Origin: Mycolicibacterium tokaiense
GTDB taxonomy: Bacteria; Actinomycetota; Actinomycetes; Mycobacteriales; Mycobacteriaceae
Assembly: GCF_010725885.1 (NCBI RefSeq)
Contig: NZ_AP022600.1
Location: forward strand, 5,642,001-5,706,000
Direction: 5' to 3'
Length of the DNA: 64,000 nt
Part shown: piece by piece, positions 21,824-32,535 of the stretch
Position numbering within the stretch: the stretch's first letter is position 1
Layout of the letters: every line of letters starts with the position of its first letter
The notes under the pieces: generated by a model
What the model saw: only the letters and a program-made list of their open reading frames with translations
Databases searched by the model: none
What the model was told of the DNA's origin: nothing
Translations under genes and position numbers: made by a program

Positions 21824-23017
21824 GTGACCGCACCGACGCCGCACGACCCCCTGGACGGGATCCTGCTGGACGGCCGCTACCGCGTGGAGACGCCGATCGC
21901 CACCGGAGGGATGTCCACGGTGTACCGCGGCACCGATCTGCGCCTGGACCGGCCCGTCGCGATCAAGGTGATGGATTCCCGCTACGCCGGCGATCAGCAG
22001 TTCCTCACCCGGTTCCAGATGGAAGCCCGTGCGGTGGCCCGGCTGTCGCATCCCGGCCTGGTGGCCGTCTTCGACCAGGGTCTCGACGGTCAATACCCGT
22101 TCCTGGTCATGGAACTCGTCGAAGGCGGCACGCTGCGTGAACTGCTGCGCGAGCGCGGACCCATGCCCCCGCACGCCGCGGCGGCGGTGCTGCGCCCGCT
22201 GCTGGGCGGGCTGGCGGTGGCCCACCGCGGCGGACTGGTGCACCGCGACGTCAAACCGGAGAACGTGCTGATCTCCGACGAGGGGGACGTCAAGCTGGCC
22301 GACTTCGGCCTGGTGCGCGCCGTCGCGCAGGCCGGCATCACCTCCACGAGCGTGATCCTGGGCACCGCCGCCTATCTGTCCCCCGAACAGGTCAGCAGCG
22401 GCAACGCCGGGCCGCGCAGCGACGTCTATTCCCTCGGCATCCTGATCTACGAGATGCTGACCGGCGCAACACCTTTCACCGGCGACACCTCGCTGGCGGT
22501 GGCGTACCAGCGGCTGGACCAGGACGTGCCACCGCCCAGTGCGGCGATCGCGGGCATTCCCCCCGAATTCGACGAGTTGGTGCTGCACGCCACCGCACGC
22601 GACCCGGCGCAGCGCTTCGCCGACGCCGTGGACATGGGCACCGAACTGGACGCCATCGCCGACGAGCTGGTGCTGCCGCCGTTCCGGGTGCCGGCGCCCC
22701 GCAACTCCGCTCAGCACACCTCGGCGGCACGACACCACAGCCGGGCCACCGAGGCGCCCCGCAACCCCACCCGCGCATTCACCCGCGGACCCGACGACTG
22801 GGTGCCGCCACCGACTCCCGCCGCCGAACCGGCACAGGTCCCCGAATTCGACTCCCCTGCCGGGCAATTCGCAGGCATCGAGATCTCGGAGTTCGAGTGG
22901 GCACGGCAGCGGGCCCGCCGCAGCACGGTGATCTGGTTACTGGTGGTGCTGATCCTGACCGGCGGGGTGGCCGCCGGCGCCTGGACGCTGGGCACCAATC
23001 TGCAGTCGCTGATCTGA
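21824..23017 (+). CDS. pknL: Serine/threonine protein kinase PknL
   Basis: Membrane-bound Hanks-type kinase of 397 residues. Kinase motifs are the Gly loop ATGGMSTV (26-33), Lys48 in VAIKVM, HRDVKPEN with Asp142, DFG at 160-162, an activation loop with Thr173 and Thr175, and SPEQ at 186-189. A juxtamembrane linker rich in Pro and His is followed by one membrane segment (about 369-388) and only about ten extracytoplasmic residues, so there is no sensor domain. The GTG start is supported by the leaderless -10 at 21811. The divergent neighbour is its probable substrate. Confidence 0.96.
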   Translation: MTAPTPHDPLDGILLDGRYRVETPIATGGMSTVYRGTDLRLDRPVAIKVMDSRYAGDQQFLTRFQMEARAVARLSHPGLVAVFDQGLDGQYPFLVMELVEGGTLRELLRERGPMPPHAAAAVLRPLLGGLAVAHRGGLVHRDVKPENVLISDEGDVKLADFGLVRAVAQAGITSTSVILGTAAYLSPEQVSSGNAGPRSDVYSLGILIYEMLTGATPFTGDTSLAVAYQRLDQDVPPPSAAIAGIPPEFDELVLHATARDPAQRFADAVDMGTELDAIADELVLPPFRVPAPRNSAQHTSAARHHSRATEAPRNPTRAFTRGPDDWVPPPTPAAEPAQVPEFDSPAGQFAGIEISEFEWARQRARRSTVIWLLVVLILTGGVAAGAWTLGTNLQSLI

Positions 23018-23023
23018 GGCCGG

Positions 23024-24953
<1,930 letters not shown>

Positions 24954-24962
24954 CCCCAGACC

Positions 24963-25904
24963 CTATCCAGCGCCCGGCAGCGCCGATTCGGCCTGGCGGG
25001 CCTCGTCGGCCTCCTGACGCAGCGACGGCGGCGGAGCCGCGGCGTGGATCTCGAGGTCCAGCTGCGCATCCACCTCGGCGTCGTCGGGGAAGTGCGGCAT
25101 CCCGGCCACGGCGTCCTGCAACCACAGCTTGGCCTGCACCACCGGGCGGCGCATGTAGCGCTCGCGTTCGAGGGCGCGGTGCATCTTCTTGGGCCGGGTG
25201 GTGTAGCGCCAGCGCGCCCAGGGCGCGTGCGGGCGGGACAGCCGGATGGCGCCGACGATCAGCAGCGGGTTGAAGAACATCCCGACCAGGCCCGTCCATA
25301 CTTTGCCCTTGAGCAGCACGATCACCGCCATGGCCAGGGTGTAGACCGCCCCGCCGACCACGAGGGCCCGCGAGGCCACCGAATCGTCCTCACGCCAGAT
25401 GGTGATGTCGAAGAACGACAGCGGGTTGAACCCCAGCACCAGCAGCCCGGCCACCGCGACGGCCACGAACACCGCGTCCACCGACGTGCGGCCGTCCTCG
25501 GCCCAGTACACGTCCTGCAGATGCAGGATGAGCGCGAACTCATCGAGCACCAGCGCGGCGCCGATTCCGAAAAGGATTGCTGCGGCGGTGAATTCACGAA
25601 CCCCGCCGTCGACGGCCAGGGTCACCATGGTGACGCCGGAGACCATCACCAGCACCACACCGATCACCACGTGGTGGATGTGGGTGCCACCGCTGCCGGA
25701 GATGTTGCGCGGCTGCCACCACTTCTTGGGCTTGTCGCTGGCAGCGGTGGCCCGGATGTAGCGCACGATCGTCCGGGTGACCAGGAAGGTGACCAGGAAA
25801 GCGATCAGACACCACAGCAGCGGGATCCGGCCTGCCGGGATCTGCGGCACCAGATCCAGATCGAAGTTCCAGTCATCGGACACGAGCTGTGAACTTACGC
25901 TCAC
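24963..25904 (-). CDS. Multi-spanning membrane protein (Rv2180c type)
   Basis: A 313-residue membrane protein with about seven hydrophobic segments. A conserved-looking SGSGGTHIHHVVIGVVLVM region places two His near a membrane boundary, and LDEFALILHLQDVYWAEDGR lies in the middle. The C-terminal 90 residues are charged and cytoplasmic. The His-His and Asp-Glu-His pattern could bind a metal, but no function is known. The start is taken as GTG at 25902-25904. It is divergent from the mannosyltransferase gene at 25992. Confidence 0.82.
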   Translation of the reverse strand: MSVSSQLVSDDWNFDLDLVPQIPAGRIPLLWCLIAFLVTFLVTRTIVRYIRATAASDKPKKWWQPRNISGSGGTHIHHVVIGVVLVMVSGVTMVTLAVDGGVREFTAAAILFGIGAALVLDEFALILHLQDVYWAEDGRTSVDAVFVAVAVAGLLVLGFNPLSFFDITIWREDDSVASRALVVGGAVYTLAMAVIVLLKGKVWTGLVGMFFNPLLIVGAIRLSRPHAPWARWRYTTRPKKMHRALERERYMRRPVVQAKLWLQDAVAGMPHFPDDAEVDAQLDLEIHAAAPPPSLRQEADEARQAESALPGAG

Positions 25905-25991
25905 CTGCGCCGAATGTGGTGCTGAAACGGCCGTCGGCAGCCACCGCGGTCCGACTATCGCACCCTGGGCCCCGATAGGCTGTCGCCTGAC

Positions 25992-27281
25992 ATGACTATG
26001 CGGTGGTGGCCCGGCGTCGACCGGGTGGGGGTAGAGCGGCTGGGCTGGCGACTGTTCCAGCTGTTGACGCTGGTCGGCTTCGGCTACGCGGCCTGGCAGC
26101 TGCTCGGCCACACCCCGTACCGCATCGACATCGACGTCTACCGGATGGGCGGGCAGGCCTGGCTGGACGGCAACCCGCTGTACGCCGACGGCGCCATGTT
26201 CCACACCCTCGGCGGGATCGACCTGCCGTTCACCTACCCGCCGCTGTCGGCGGTGGTGTTCGCACCGTTCGCGTGGCTGCCGCTGCCGGTCGCCAGCGCC
26301 GCGATGACGGTGATCACGCTGGTGCTGCTGGTGGTCTCGACAGTCATCGTGCTGACCCGGCTGGACGTCTGGCGCCAGGGCCCCGACCCCACCCTGGTGC
26401 GGCGGACCTTCGTGGCGCTGGCACTGGTGGCACTGGCGGTCAGCCACCTGGAGCCGCTGCGGGCCAACTTCGAGTTCGGCCAGATCAACGTGGTGCTGAT
26501 GACGCTGGTGATCGCCGACCTGGTGCCGCGGCGTACGCCGTGGCCGCGGGGTCTGCTGCTGGGTCTGGCGATCGCCCTGAAGCTGACCCCCGCAGTGTTC
26601 CTGGTGTACCTCGCGCTGCGGCGCGACGCGCGCGCCGCGGTGGTGGCCGTCGGCTCGTTCGTCGCGGCCACCCTGCTGGGATGTGCGCTGGCGTGGCGGG
26701 ATTCGTGGGAGTACTGGACCACGACGCTGCGGGACACCGACCGCATCGGCAACTCGACGCTGAACACCAATCAGAACATCGCGGCGCTGCTGGCACGTGA
26801 GCAGTACAGCGAGACGGTGCACTTCGTGCTCTGGACGACGGCGTGCTTCGCGGTGCTGGGCCTGGCCGTGTGGGCGGGCCGGCGGGCGGTGCGGGCCGAC
26901 GAACCGGTGTTGGCACTGATCTGCATCGCCCTGTTCGGGCTGGTGGTGTCGCCGGTGTCCTGGTCGCATCACTGGGTGTGGACGCTGCCGACACTGGTGG
27001 CGCTGGTGGTGGCGGCCTGGCGCAGGCGCAGTGTCGTGCTCGCCGCCGTGACGGTGGCCGGGATCGGGCTGCTGGTCTGGACGCCCATCGAGCTGCTGCC
27101 CGAACACCAGGAGGCGGCGGCGGCGTGGTGGCGCCAGCTGCTGGGCGGGTCCTACGTGTGGTGGGCGCTGGCGGTCATCGCTGCGGTGGGCGCTGTGGCG
27201 ACCGCCCGGCTCAGCCCGCCGCGCTCTCCGGCAGGCGCGAGCCCGGAGCAGGAGTCGGCTCAGGCCCTGCACCCTCTTTGA
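25992..27281 (+). CDS. Alpha-(1->2)-mannosyltransferase, GT87/DUF2029 (Rv2181 type)
   Basis: Polytopic GT-C glycosyltransferase of 429 residues. The first loop [18 protein letters not shown] carries the acidic GT-C motif (Asp46/Asp48), followed by [19 protein letters not shown] and [11 protein letters not shown] later in the protein are typical of the GT87 family. In M. tuberculosis the orthologue adds alpha-1,2 mannose branches and caps to LM/LAM (established). A possible -10 (TAGGCT, 25974-25979) lies shortly before the ATG. Its last 71 bases overlap the convergent acyltransferase gene. Confidence 0.9.
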   Translation: MTMRWWPGVDRVGVERLGWRLFQLLTLVGFGYAAWQLLGHTPYRIDIDVYRMGGQAWLDGNPLYADGAMFHTLGGIDLPFTYPPLSAVVFAPFAWLPLPVASAAMTVITLVLLVVSTVIVLTRLDVWRQGPDPTLVRRTFVALALVALAVSHLEPLRANFEFGQINVVLMTLVIADLVPRRTPWPRGLLLGLAIALKLTPAVFLVYLALRRDARAAVVAVGSFVAATLLGCALAWRDSWEYWTTTLRDTDRIGNSTLNTNQNIAALLAREQYSETVHFVLWTTACFAVLGLAVWAGRRAVRADEPVLALICIALFGLVVSPVSWSHHWVWTLPTLVALVVAAWRRRSVVLAAVTVAGIGLLVWTPIELLPEHQEAAAAWWRQLLGGSYVWWALAVIAAVGAVATARLSPPRSPAGASPEQESAQALHPL

Positions 27282-27939
27282 GGCTGGCAGCGTAGATGTC
27301 GACGTACTCCTGGCCGGAGAGCCGCATCAGCTCGTACATCACCTCGTCGATGACGGCGCGCTCGATGAAGCGGTTGCCGGCCAGTCCCTCGAACCGCGAG
27401 AAGTCCATCGGCTTGCCGAAGCGCACCTGCACGCGACCGAAGCGCCACATCTTGCTCCCGGGTGGGTTCACCACGTCGGTTCCGATCATCGCGACCGGAA
27501 TGACGGGAACGCCCGATTCCAGCGCCAGCCGGGCCAGGCCGGTCTTGCCCTTGTAGAGCCGGCCGTCCGGAGAACGGGTGCCCTCGGGGTACATCCCCAA
27601 CAGCTTGTTCTGATCCAGGATGCGCGCGGCGGTGTTCAGGGCGCTCTGCGCGGAGTCGGCGTCGGTGCGGTCGATCGGCACCTGTCCGGCCACGGTGTAG
27701 AACCAACGGGTGAACCAGCCCTTGATGCCGGTGCCGGTGAAGTACTCGGCCTTGGCCAGGAAGGTGATGCGTCTGCGTACCACCAGCGGGAGGTAGAAGC
27801 TGTCCGCCACCGCCAGGTGGTTACTGGCCAAGATCGCGGGGCCGTCGTGCGGAACGTGCTCCAGCCCTTCGATTTTCGGCCTGCCCAGCAAGGACAACAG
27901 GGGTCCCATGAAGATGTACTTGAACAGCCAATACCACAT
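27211..27939 (-). CDS. 1-acylglycerol-3-phosphate O-acyltransferase (PlsC-like)
   Basis: Acyl-CoA-dependent acyltransferase of phospholipid synthesis, 242 residues. The HX4D motif is NHLAVAD with His41 and Asp46; the second glycerophosphate-binding block is PEGTRSPDG at 118-126, and VIPVAMIG follows. The ATG at 27937-27939 has GGGAGG 4 bases upstream and is favoured over a start 42 bases earlier. It is the last gene of a minus-strand set including two SRPBCC proteins and an ArsA-like ATPase, and its 3' end overlaps the mannosyltransferase gene in antisense. Confidence 0.9.
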   Translation of the reverse strand: MWYWLFKYIFMGPLLSLLGRPKIEGLEHVPHDGPAILASNHLAVADSFYLPLVVRRRITFLAKAEYFTGTGIKGWFTRWFYTVAGQVPIDRTDADSAQSALNTAARILDQNKLLGMYPEGTRSPDGRLYKGKTGLARLALESGVPVIPVAMIGTDVVNPPGSKMWRFGRVQVRFGKPMDFSRFEGLAGNRFIERAVIDEVMYELMRLSGQEYVDIYAASLKEGAGPEPTPAPGSRLPESAAG

Positions 27940-28030
27940 GGACCCTCCCGCGACGGCCGCACCGGACGGTGCTCGGGCCAACTCTACTGAAGAAGTTCTA
28001 CCCGATCAGGTCAGCCGCCGAACACACCGG

Positions 28031-28417
28031 TCACTCGTCGATGTCGATGTGGATCGGCTGATAGCGCCCGGTGGGCGTGGGGTCGGGCGCCGACGGGTCA
28101 GGCGTCGGCTCGGTCGTCGGTTCGGGCGCGGCGGGGGTGTCCTCGGTCCGCTCGTCGTCGAGCAGCGCGCGCACCACCGCCAACAGCGCCACACTGTGCT
28201 GCGAGATGACCGTCAGCAGCGGATGCTCCTCACCGGTGACCAGGGCCGCCAGCGCACACACCGGACACCACAGCTGCTGGCACCTGCCCGGCCCCTCGGT
28301 GGCGCGGGCCGCGGCCACCATGGCCGCCGCGCGCAGCGCCGGGTCGATGCGGTCCAGGATGGCCTGCGCCAGCTGACGCAGCTCAGGACCGAGGTCGGCG
28401 TGCCCCGTCGGGTTCAT
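28031..28417 (-). CDS. Small Cys-motif protein (Rv2183c type)
   Basis: A 128-residue protein of unknown function. An alpha-helical N-terminal half contains CQQLWCPVC (Cys46, Cys51, Cys54), a possible metal or redox site. A Glu/Thr/Pro-rich low-complexity tail ends YQPIHIDIDE. The ATG at 28415-28417 is preferred: it overlaps the ArsA-like stop as ATGA and has GGAGG 10 bases upstream, whereas the ATG three codons earlier is too close to that RBS. Tight coupling suggests it works with the ATPase. Confidence 0.8.
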   Translation of the reverse strand: MNPTGHADLGPELRQLAQAILDRIDPALRAAAMVAAARATEGPGRCQQLWCPVCALAALVTGEEHPLLTVISQHSVALLAVVRALLDDERTEDTPAAPEPTTEPTPDPSAPDPTPTGRYQPIHIDIDE

Positions 28418-29652
28418 GCCGGCCATACCTCCGGATTCGGTGTGAAACGCACAGTCAGTTCTGTACCCCGCAATTGCGCATCCATGACGGTGCACCGCCG
28501 CAGGACGGACGCCAAGCGGACCCGGCGCCGCATTCCGCCCACGCCGATGATCAGGTCGTCGTCCACCCGGCCCAGCGTCAGCGAGCCGGTGTCGAGCTGC
28601 GGCAACTCTAACCGCATCCGGTACACCGATCCCAGCCCCGATCCGGACTCCAGATCCACCACCGGCCGCAGCGGCCCGGGCGGTGGCGCTCCCCCGCGCC
28701 TGCGGGCCATCTCGAGCAGTTCGGCGAGCGCTTTCGGGCCGATGGGCTCCCCGGGCAGATGCGGGGTGAGCACCAGCGCGATCTCACCGGTGCGGGCGCT
28801 CAGTTCGTCGAGCACCAGCCGCTGCTCATTGATCCGCGCGGCGTACCACTCGAACGCCGGGTGGTCGGGAAGGTTGCGATACTCGTACGAATCGTCTTGC
28901 ACCAGAACCTGGTTGACGATCAGCTCGGCGACGCGCACCCCCATCAACGCCAAGGAACCCAGGGTGCGCACCGCCTCGGCGGCCACCACCCGCTCGGGGG
29001 TGAGCACCAGGTGGGCACTGACGGCCTCGGGGTCGGTGAGCAGGGCGCCCAGGCGCTCGACGCCCTCGGTGACCCGCTCGGTGAGTTCGATGACCACCGC
29101 CGAGGCACCGGTGTCTGCCATGCTGAGCCGGCGATGGCGGGGCCACGCCCGCTCCAGGTAGAGCCCGAACGTCGCGGGCAGGGTGAGCATGCGCAGCGCA
29201 TCCGCGGTGGAGGCGCAGTCGACCACCAACCGGTCCCAACTGCCGCAGCCTGCCAGCTCACCCACCTCGTGCAGCCCCAGCACCTCCTGGATACCGGGTA
29301 GCGCCGAGAGTTCCTCGGGAGCAACGTTTCCCAATTCCGAATCAGGAAAACGCCGGGCCACCGGGCCGGCCACGTCGCGCCAGCGGGCGGCCAGCAACGC
29401 CAAGGTGTCCAGCGCCAGCGCATCCAGCGAACCGCCGCCCTCGTCGGCGAACACCCGCACGGGGTCCCGCTCGCCGGTGGGCGGCACCGGCACACCCAGG
29501 ACGTCGCCGAGTGAATGCGCCTGGTCGGTCGAGACCACCAGCACCCGCTGCCCCGCCTGGGCGGCCCGTACGGCGGTGGCGGCAGCCAGCGTCGACTTGC
29601 CCACCCCGCCCTTGCCGACGAACAGGCTGATCCGGGTGCTGGAGTCTTTCAG
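28414..29652 (-). CDS. ArsA/GET3-like P-loop ATPase (Rv2184c type)
   Basis: A 412-residue ATPase of the ArsA/ParA superfamily. The deviant Walker A is GKGGVGKST at about residues 13-21, VVSTDQAHSLGDVLG follows (switch I-like), then DCASTADALRML and VLTPERVVAAEAVRTL. The most plausible start is CTG at 29650-29652, which overlaps the preceding TGA as CTGA. The only conventional codon nearby, GTG at 29604, lies inside the Walker A motif and would destroy it. Neighbours are SRPBCC lipid-binding proteins and an acyltransferase, so a role in handling lipids or membrane proteins is inferred. Confidence 0.85.
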   Translation of the reverse strand: MKDSSTRISLFVGKGGVGKSTLAAATAVRAAQAGQRVLVVSTDQAHSLGDVLGVPVPPTGERDPVRVFADEGGGSLDALALDTLALLAARWRDVAGPVARRFPDSELGNVAPEELSALPGIQEVLGLHEVGELAGCGSWDRLVVDCASTADALRMLTLPATFGLYLERAWPRHRRLSMADTGASAVVIELTERVTEGVERLGALLTDPEAVSAHLVLTPERVVAAEAVRTLGSLALMGVRVAELIVNQVLVQDDSYEYRNLPDHPAFEWYAARINEQRLVLDELSARTGEIALVLTPHLPGEPIGPKALAELLEMARRRGGAPPPGPLRPVVDLESGSGLGSVYRMRLELPQLDTGSLTLGRVDDDLIIGVGGMRRRVRLASVLRRCTVMDAQLRGTELTVRFTPNPEVWPA

Positions 29653-30083
29653 CCCTCGACTCGTTTCTTCAGGTCCTTCAACGCGGTGTCGGTGAGCCGC
29701 TTCTCGGCCTTGCGCTTGAGCAGCCCGATCATCGGGATCATCAGGTCGACCGACAGTTCGTAGGTGACATCGGTGCCAGATCCCTTGGGCTGCAAACGAT
29801 ATGCCCCATCAAGCGCCTTGAGCAGGGTGCTGGAGTCCAGCCACCAGCGCACCGAGCGCCGGTCGGCAGGCCACTCGTACTCCAGCACCATGGTGTCCTT
29901 GAGCACCGCGGCGTCGAGCACCAGCCGCGCCTTACGGGGATAGCCGTCGGCGTCGGAGGAGAGCACTTCGGCGTCCTTGTACTCCTTGACCCAATCCGGG
30001 TAGGAGCCGATGTCGGCGATCACGTCCATCACCGTGCCCGGGTCGGCATCGATGTAGATGGTCTGCGCCGTCTTGTCCGCCAC
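29649..30083 (-). CDS. SRPBCC/START-like polyketide cyclase family protein (Rv2185c type)
   Basis: A 144-residue helix-grip fold protein (ADKTAQTIYIDADPGTVMDV at the start, then YPDWVKEYKDAEVL and YRLQPKGSGTDVTYELSVDL). Proteins of this fold bind hydrophobic ligands in a cavity. The start GTG at 30081-30083 is preferred over one nine codons upstream because the resulting protein matches the mycobacterial homologue in length and N-terminus. The stop overlaps the CTG start of the ArsA-like gene. The ligand is unknown. Confidence 0.85.
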   Translation of the reverse strand: MADKTAQTIYIDADPGTVMDVIADIGSYPDWVKEYKDAEVLSSDADGYPRKARLVLDAAVLKDTMVLEYEWPADRRSVRWWLDSSTLLKALDGAYRLQPKGSGTDVTYELSVDLMIPMIGLLKRKAEKRLTDTALKDLKKRVEG

Positions 30084-30152
30084 TGATTCCGTCCTGCCTC
30101 GTCGAGCCACACCTACCGTGAACGGTACCCGTTGGGAAGAACCGACCGCCCA

Positions 30153-30545
30153 CTAACGGGGCTGCGGTGCCACCCCGACCGGGCGGTTGCGTTCCACTTC
30201 GGCCTTCACGTCGAACGCCATCCGCCGGCCCGCCACCCGGCGCTGATGCGTCAGCTTCGTCAGGTTCAGTTTGGCCAGCTGCCACGCCGCCACCCCGGCG
30301 GGCTCGGCGTGCAGGAAGTAGTGCAGCTTCACCCCGTCGAGCACCGGCTGCAACCAGATCTCCATGGTTCCGGTCACCGGGCCGGCCACCGTCCAGCGCA
30401 CCCCGAGGGGGCCGCGGTCGTCGACCACCTCGAGCAGCAGGTCCGGCCACCACCGGCGCCAGCGCGCCGGGTCGGCCAGCACCGCGGCCACCGTCGCGCC
30501 GTCAGCGGCGACAAACGTCTCGTCGGCCACCTGGATGCTGTTCAC
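30153..30545 (-). CDS. SRPBCC/START-like protein (Rv2186c type)
   Basis: A 130-residue second helix-grip protein (NSIQVADETFVAADGATVAA, then RWRRWWPDLLLEVVDDRG and MEIWLQPVLDGVKLHYFLHA). It begins the minus-strand set 69 bases before the next SRPBCC gene. The GTG start at 30543-30545 is divergent from fadD15, with 116 bases between starts. Two tandem lipid-binding-fold genes beside an acyl-CoA synthetase suggest a lipid substrate, which is inference only. Confidence 0.83.
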   Translation of the reverse strand: MNSIQVADETFVAADGATVAAVLADPARWRRWWPDLLLEVVDDRGPLGVRWTVAGPVTGTMEIWLQPVLDGVKLHYFLHAEPAGVAAWQLAKLNLTKLTHQRRVAGRRMAFDVKAEVERNRPVGVAPQPR

Positions 30546-30661
30546 CGTCCTAGCTTCACATACCGCCGGAGGTTGCCCGCGGCAGACCCGGGAGGTGTCC
30601 GCAGTCACATCGACGCCTGGACAGGGATTACTCTCGTGTCAACCGAGGAAAGGGCCGACCA

Positions 30662-32464
30662 TTGCGTGAGTTGAGTGTTCCTGCATCGTTTTCAGTGGGC
30701 GAGCACGACAGCGTCGCCGCTGCTGTCTACGAGCACGAGCGCAACAATCCCGACCACGTCATCTACCAGCGGCTGGTCGGCGGTTCCTGGACCGACGTCA
30801 GCTGCGCCGAGGCCGCCGCACAGGTCCGCGCCGCCGCCCGGGGACTGATCGCCAAGGGCGTGAACCCCGGTGACCGGGTGGCGGTCCTGAGCGCCACCCG
30901 GTACGAGTGGGCGATCCTGGACCTGGCCATCTTGAGCGTGGGCGCGTTGACGGTGCCGATCTACGAGACGTCCTCGGCCGAGCAGGTGCGCTGGGTGCTG
31001 ACCGACTCGGGCGCGGTGCTGCTGTTCACCGAGACCGACCAGCATGCCGCGCTGGCTGCTGAACTCACCGCCGAGCTGCCGGACCTGCGGGAAGTCCTGA
31101 CCATCGACGGCTCCACCCCCGCCGCGCTGGACGTGCTGGCCGAGGCCGGTGCGTCCGTCGATGCCGGCGAGGTGGACGCGCGGGTGGGAGCGCTGCGCTC
31201 GGATGCGCCCGCCACGCTGATCTACACCTCCGGCACCACCGGCCGGCCCAAGGGCTGCCAGCTGACGCATTCGAACCTGCTGCACGAGATCCGCGGTGCC
31301 AAATCCGCGGTCCCGACGCTGCTGCAGAAGGGCGAGCGGTTGCTGGTCTTCCTGCCGCTGGCCCATGTGCTGGCCCGCGCCATCACCCTGGCCGCGTTCC
31401 ACAACCTCGTCACCGTGGGGTTCACCAGCGACATCAAGAACCTGGTGCCGATGTTCTCGGTGTTCAAGCCCACCATCGTGGTGTCGGTGCCGCGGGTGTT
31501 CGAGAAGGTCTACAACACCGCCGAACAGAACGCCGCCAATGACGGCAAGGGCAAGATCTTCGCCATCGCCGCACAGACCGCCATCGAGTGGAGCGAGGCC
31601 CAGGACGGAACCGGGCCCGGGCTGGTCCTGCGGCTCAAGCACGCCGTGTTCGACAAGCTGGTGTACGGCAAGCTGCGCGCCGCTCTCGGCGGCGACTGCC
31701 GGGCCTCGATCTCCGGCGGCGCGCCGCTGGGTGCGCGGCTGTGCCACTTCTACCGGGGCGTCGGGCTGACCATCTACGAGGGCTACGGCCTCACCGAGAC
31801 CAGCGCCGCGATCACCGTCAACCAGGTGGGTGCGCTCAAGGTCGGCAGTGTGGGCAAGCTGGTGCCCGGCAACAGCATGCGCATTGCCGACGACGGCGAG
31901 CTGATGGTGCGCGGCGGCGTGGTGTTCGCCGGCTACTGGCGCAACGACGAGGCGACCGCAGGCGCTTTCACAGACGGCTGGTTCCACACCGGCGATCTCG
32001 GCGAGGTGGACACCGACGGGTTCCTCAAGATCGTCGGCCGCAAGAAGGAGATCATCGTGACCGCGGGCGGCAAGAACGTGGCCCCCGCTGTGCTCGAGGA
32101 TCAGCTGCGCGCCCACCCGCTGATCAGCCAGGCGATGGCCGTCGGTGATGCGCAGCCGTTCATCGGTGCGCTGATCACCATCGACCCGGAGGCCTTCGAG
32201 GGCTGGAAACAGCGCAACGGCAAGGACTCCGGCGCCACCGTCGCCGACCTGGCGACCGATTCCGATCTGATGGCGGAAGTGGACGGCGCGGTCAAACAGG
32301 CCAACACCGCGGTCTCGCACGCCGAGCAGATCCGCAAGTTCCGCATCCTGGGGGTCGACTTCACCGAGGACACCGGCGAACTCACCCCGACGATGAAGGT
32401 CAAGCGCAAGGTGGTTGCCGAGAAGTTCGCCGACGACATCGACGCGCTCTACGCCAAGGGCTGA
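30662..32464 (+). CDS. fadD15: Long-chain-fatty-acid--CoA ligase FadD15
   Basis: AMP-forming acyl-CoA synthetase of 600 residues, activating fatty acids to acyl-CoA. The P-loop is [19 protein letters not shown] (about 181-199). The A5-type motif is [12 protein letters not shown] and the late Asp-containing block is [26 protein letters not shown] is the fatty-acyl-CoA synthetase signature. The start is TTG at 30662 with GAGGAAAGG upstream; the N-terminus ([15 protein letters not shown]) and total length agree with M. tuberculosis FadD15. It is convergent with pimB' across a long inverted repeat. Confidence 0.95.
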   Translation: MRELSVPASFSVGEHDSVAAAVYEHERNNPDHVIYQRLVGGSWTDVSCAEAAAQVRAAARGLIAKGVNPGDRVAVLSATRYEWAILDLAILSVGALTVPIYETSSAEQVRWVLTDSGAVLLFTETDQHAALAAELTAELPDLREVLTIDGSTPAALDVLAEAGASVDAGEVDARVGALRSDAPATLIYTSGTTGRPKGCQLTHSNLLHEIRGAKSAVPTLLQKGERLLVFLPLAHVLARAITLAAFHNLVTVGFTSDIKNLVPMFSVFKPTIVVSVPRVFEKVYNTAEQNAANDGKGKIFAIAAQTAIEWSEAQDGTGPGLVLRLKHAVFDKLVYGKLRAALGGDCRASISGGAPLGARLCHFYRGVGLTIYEGYGLTETSAAITVNQVGALKVGSVGKLVPGNSMRIADDGELMVRGGVVFAGYWRNDEATAGAFTDGWFHTGDLGEVDTDGFLKIVGRKKEIIVTAGGKNVAPAVLEDQLRAHPLISQAMAVGDAQPFIGALITIDPEAFEGWKQRNGKDSGATVADLATDSDLMAEVDGAVKQANTAVSHAEQIRKFRILGVDFTEDTGELTPTMKVKRKVVAEKFADDIDALYAKG

Positions 32465-32470
32465 TCTCCG

Positions 32471-32535
32471 GCGTTGACGCTGCGCTCAGCGACACGCTGT
32501 GCGAGAAGCGGTCGCGGTCAGCGCAGCGTCAACGC
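32471..32535. terminator. 16-bp perfect inverted repeat between fadD15 and pimB'
   Basis: The arm GCGTTGACGCTGCGCT (32471-32486) is exactly complementary to 32520-32535, with a 33-base loop. The right arm includes the pimB' stop codon. There is no T-tract. Its place between convergent genes suggests bidirectional termination or 3'-end protection. Confidence 0.6.

Noticed and set aside
25905..27272. An apparent 450-residue N-terminal extension of the membrane protein gene at 24963
   Set aside because: The upstream part is antisense to the mannosyltransferase gene and lacks hydrophobic or domain structure; GTG 25904 is the natural start.
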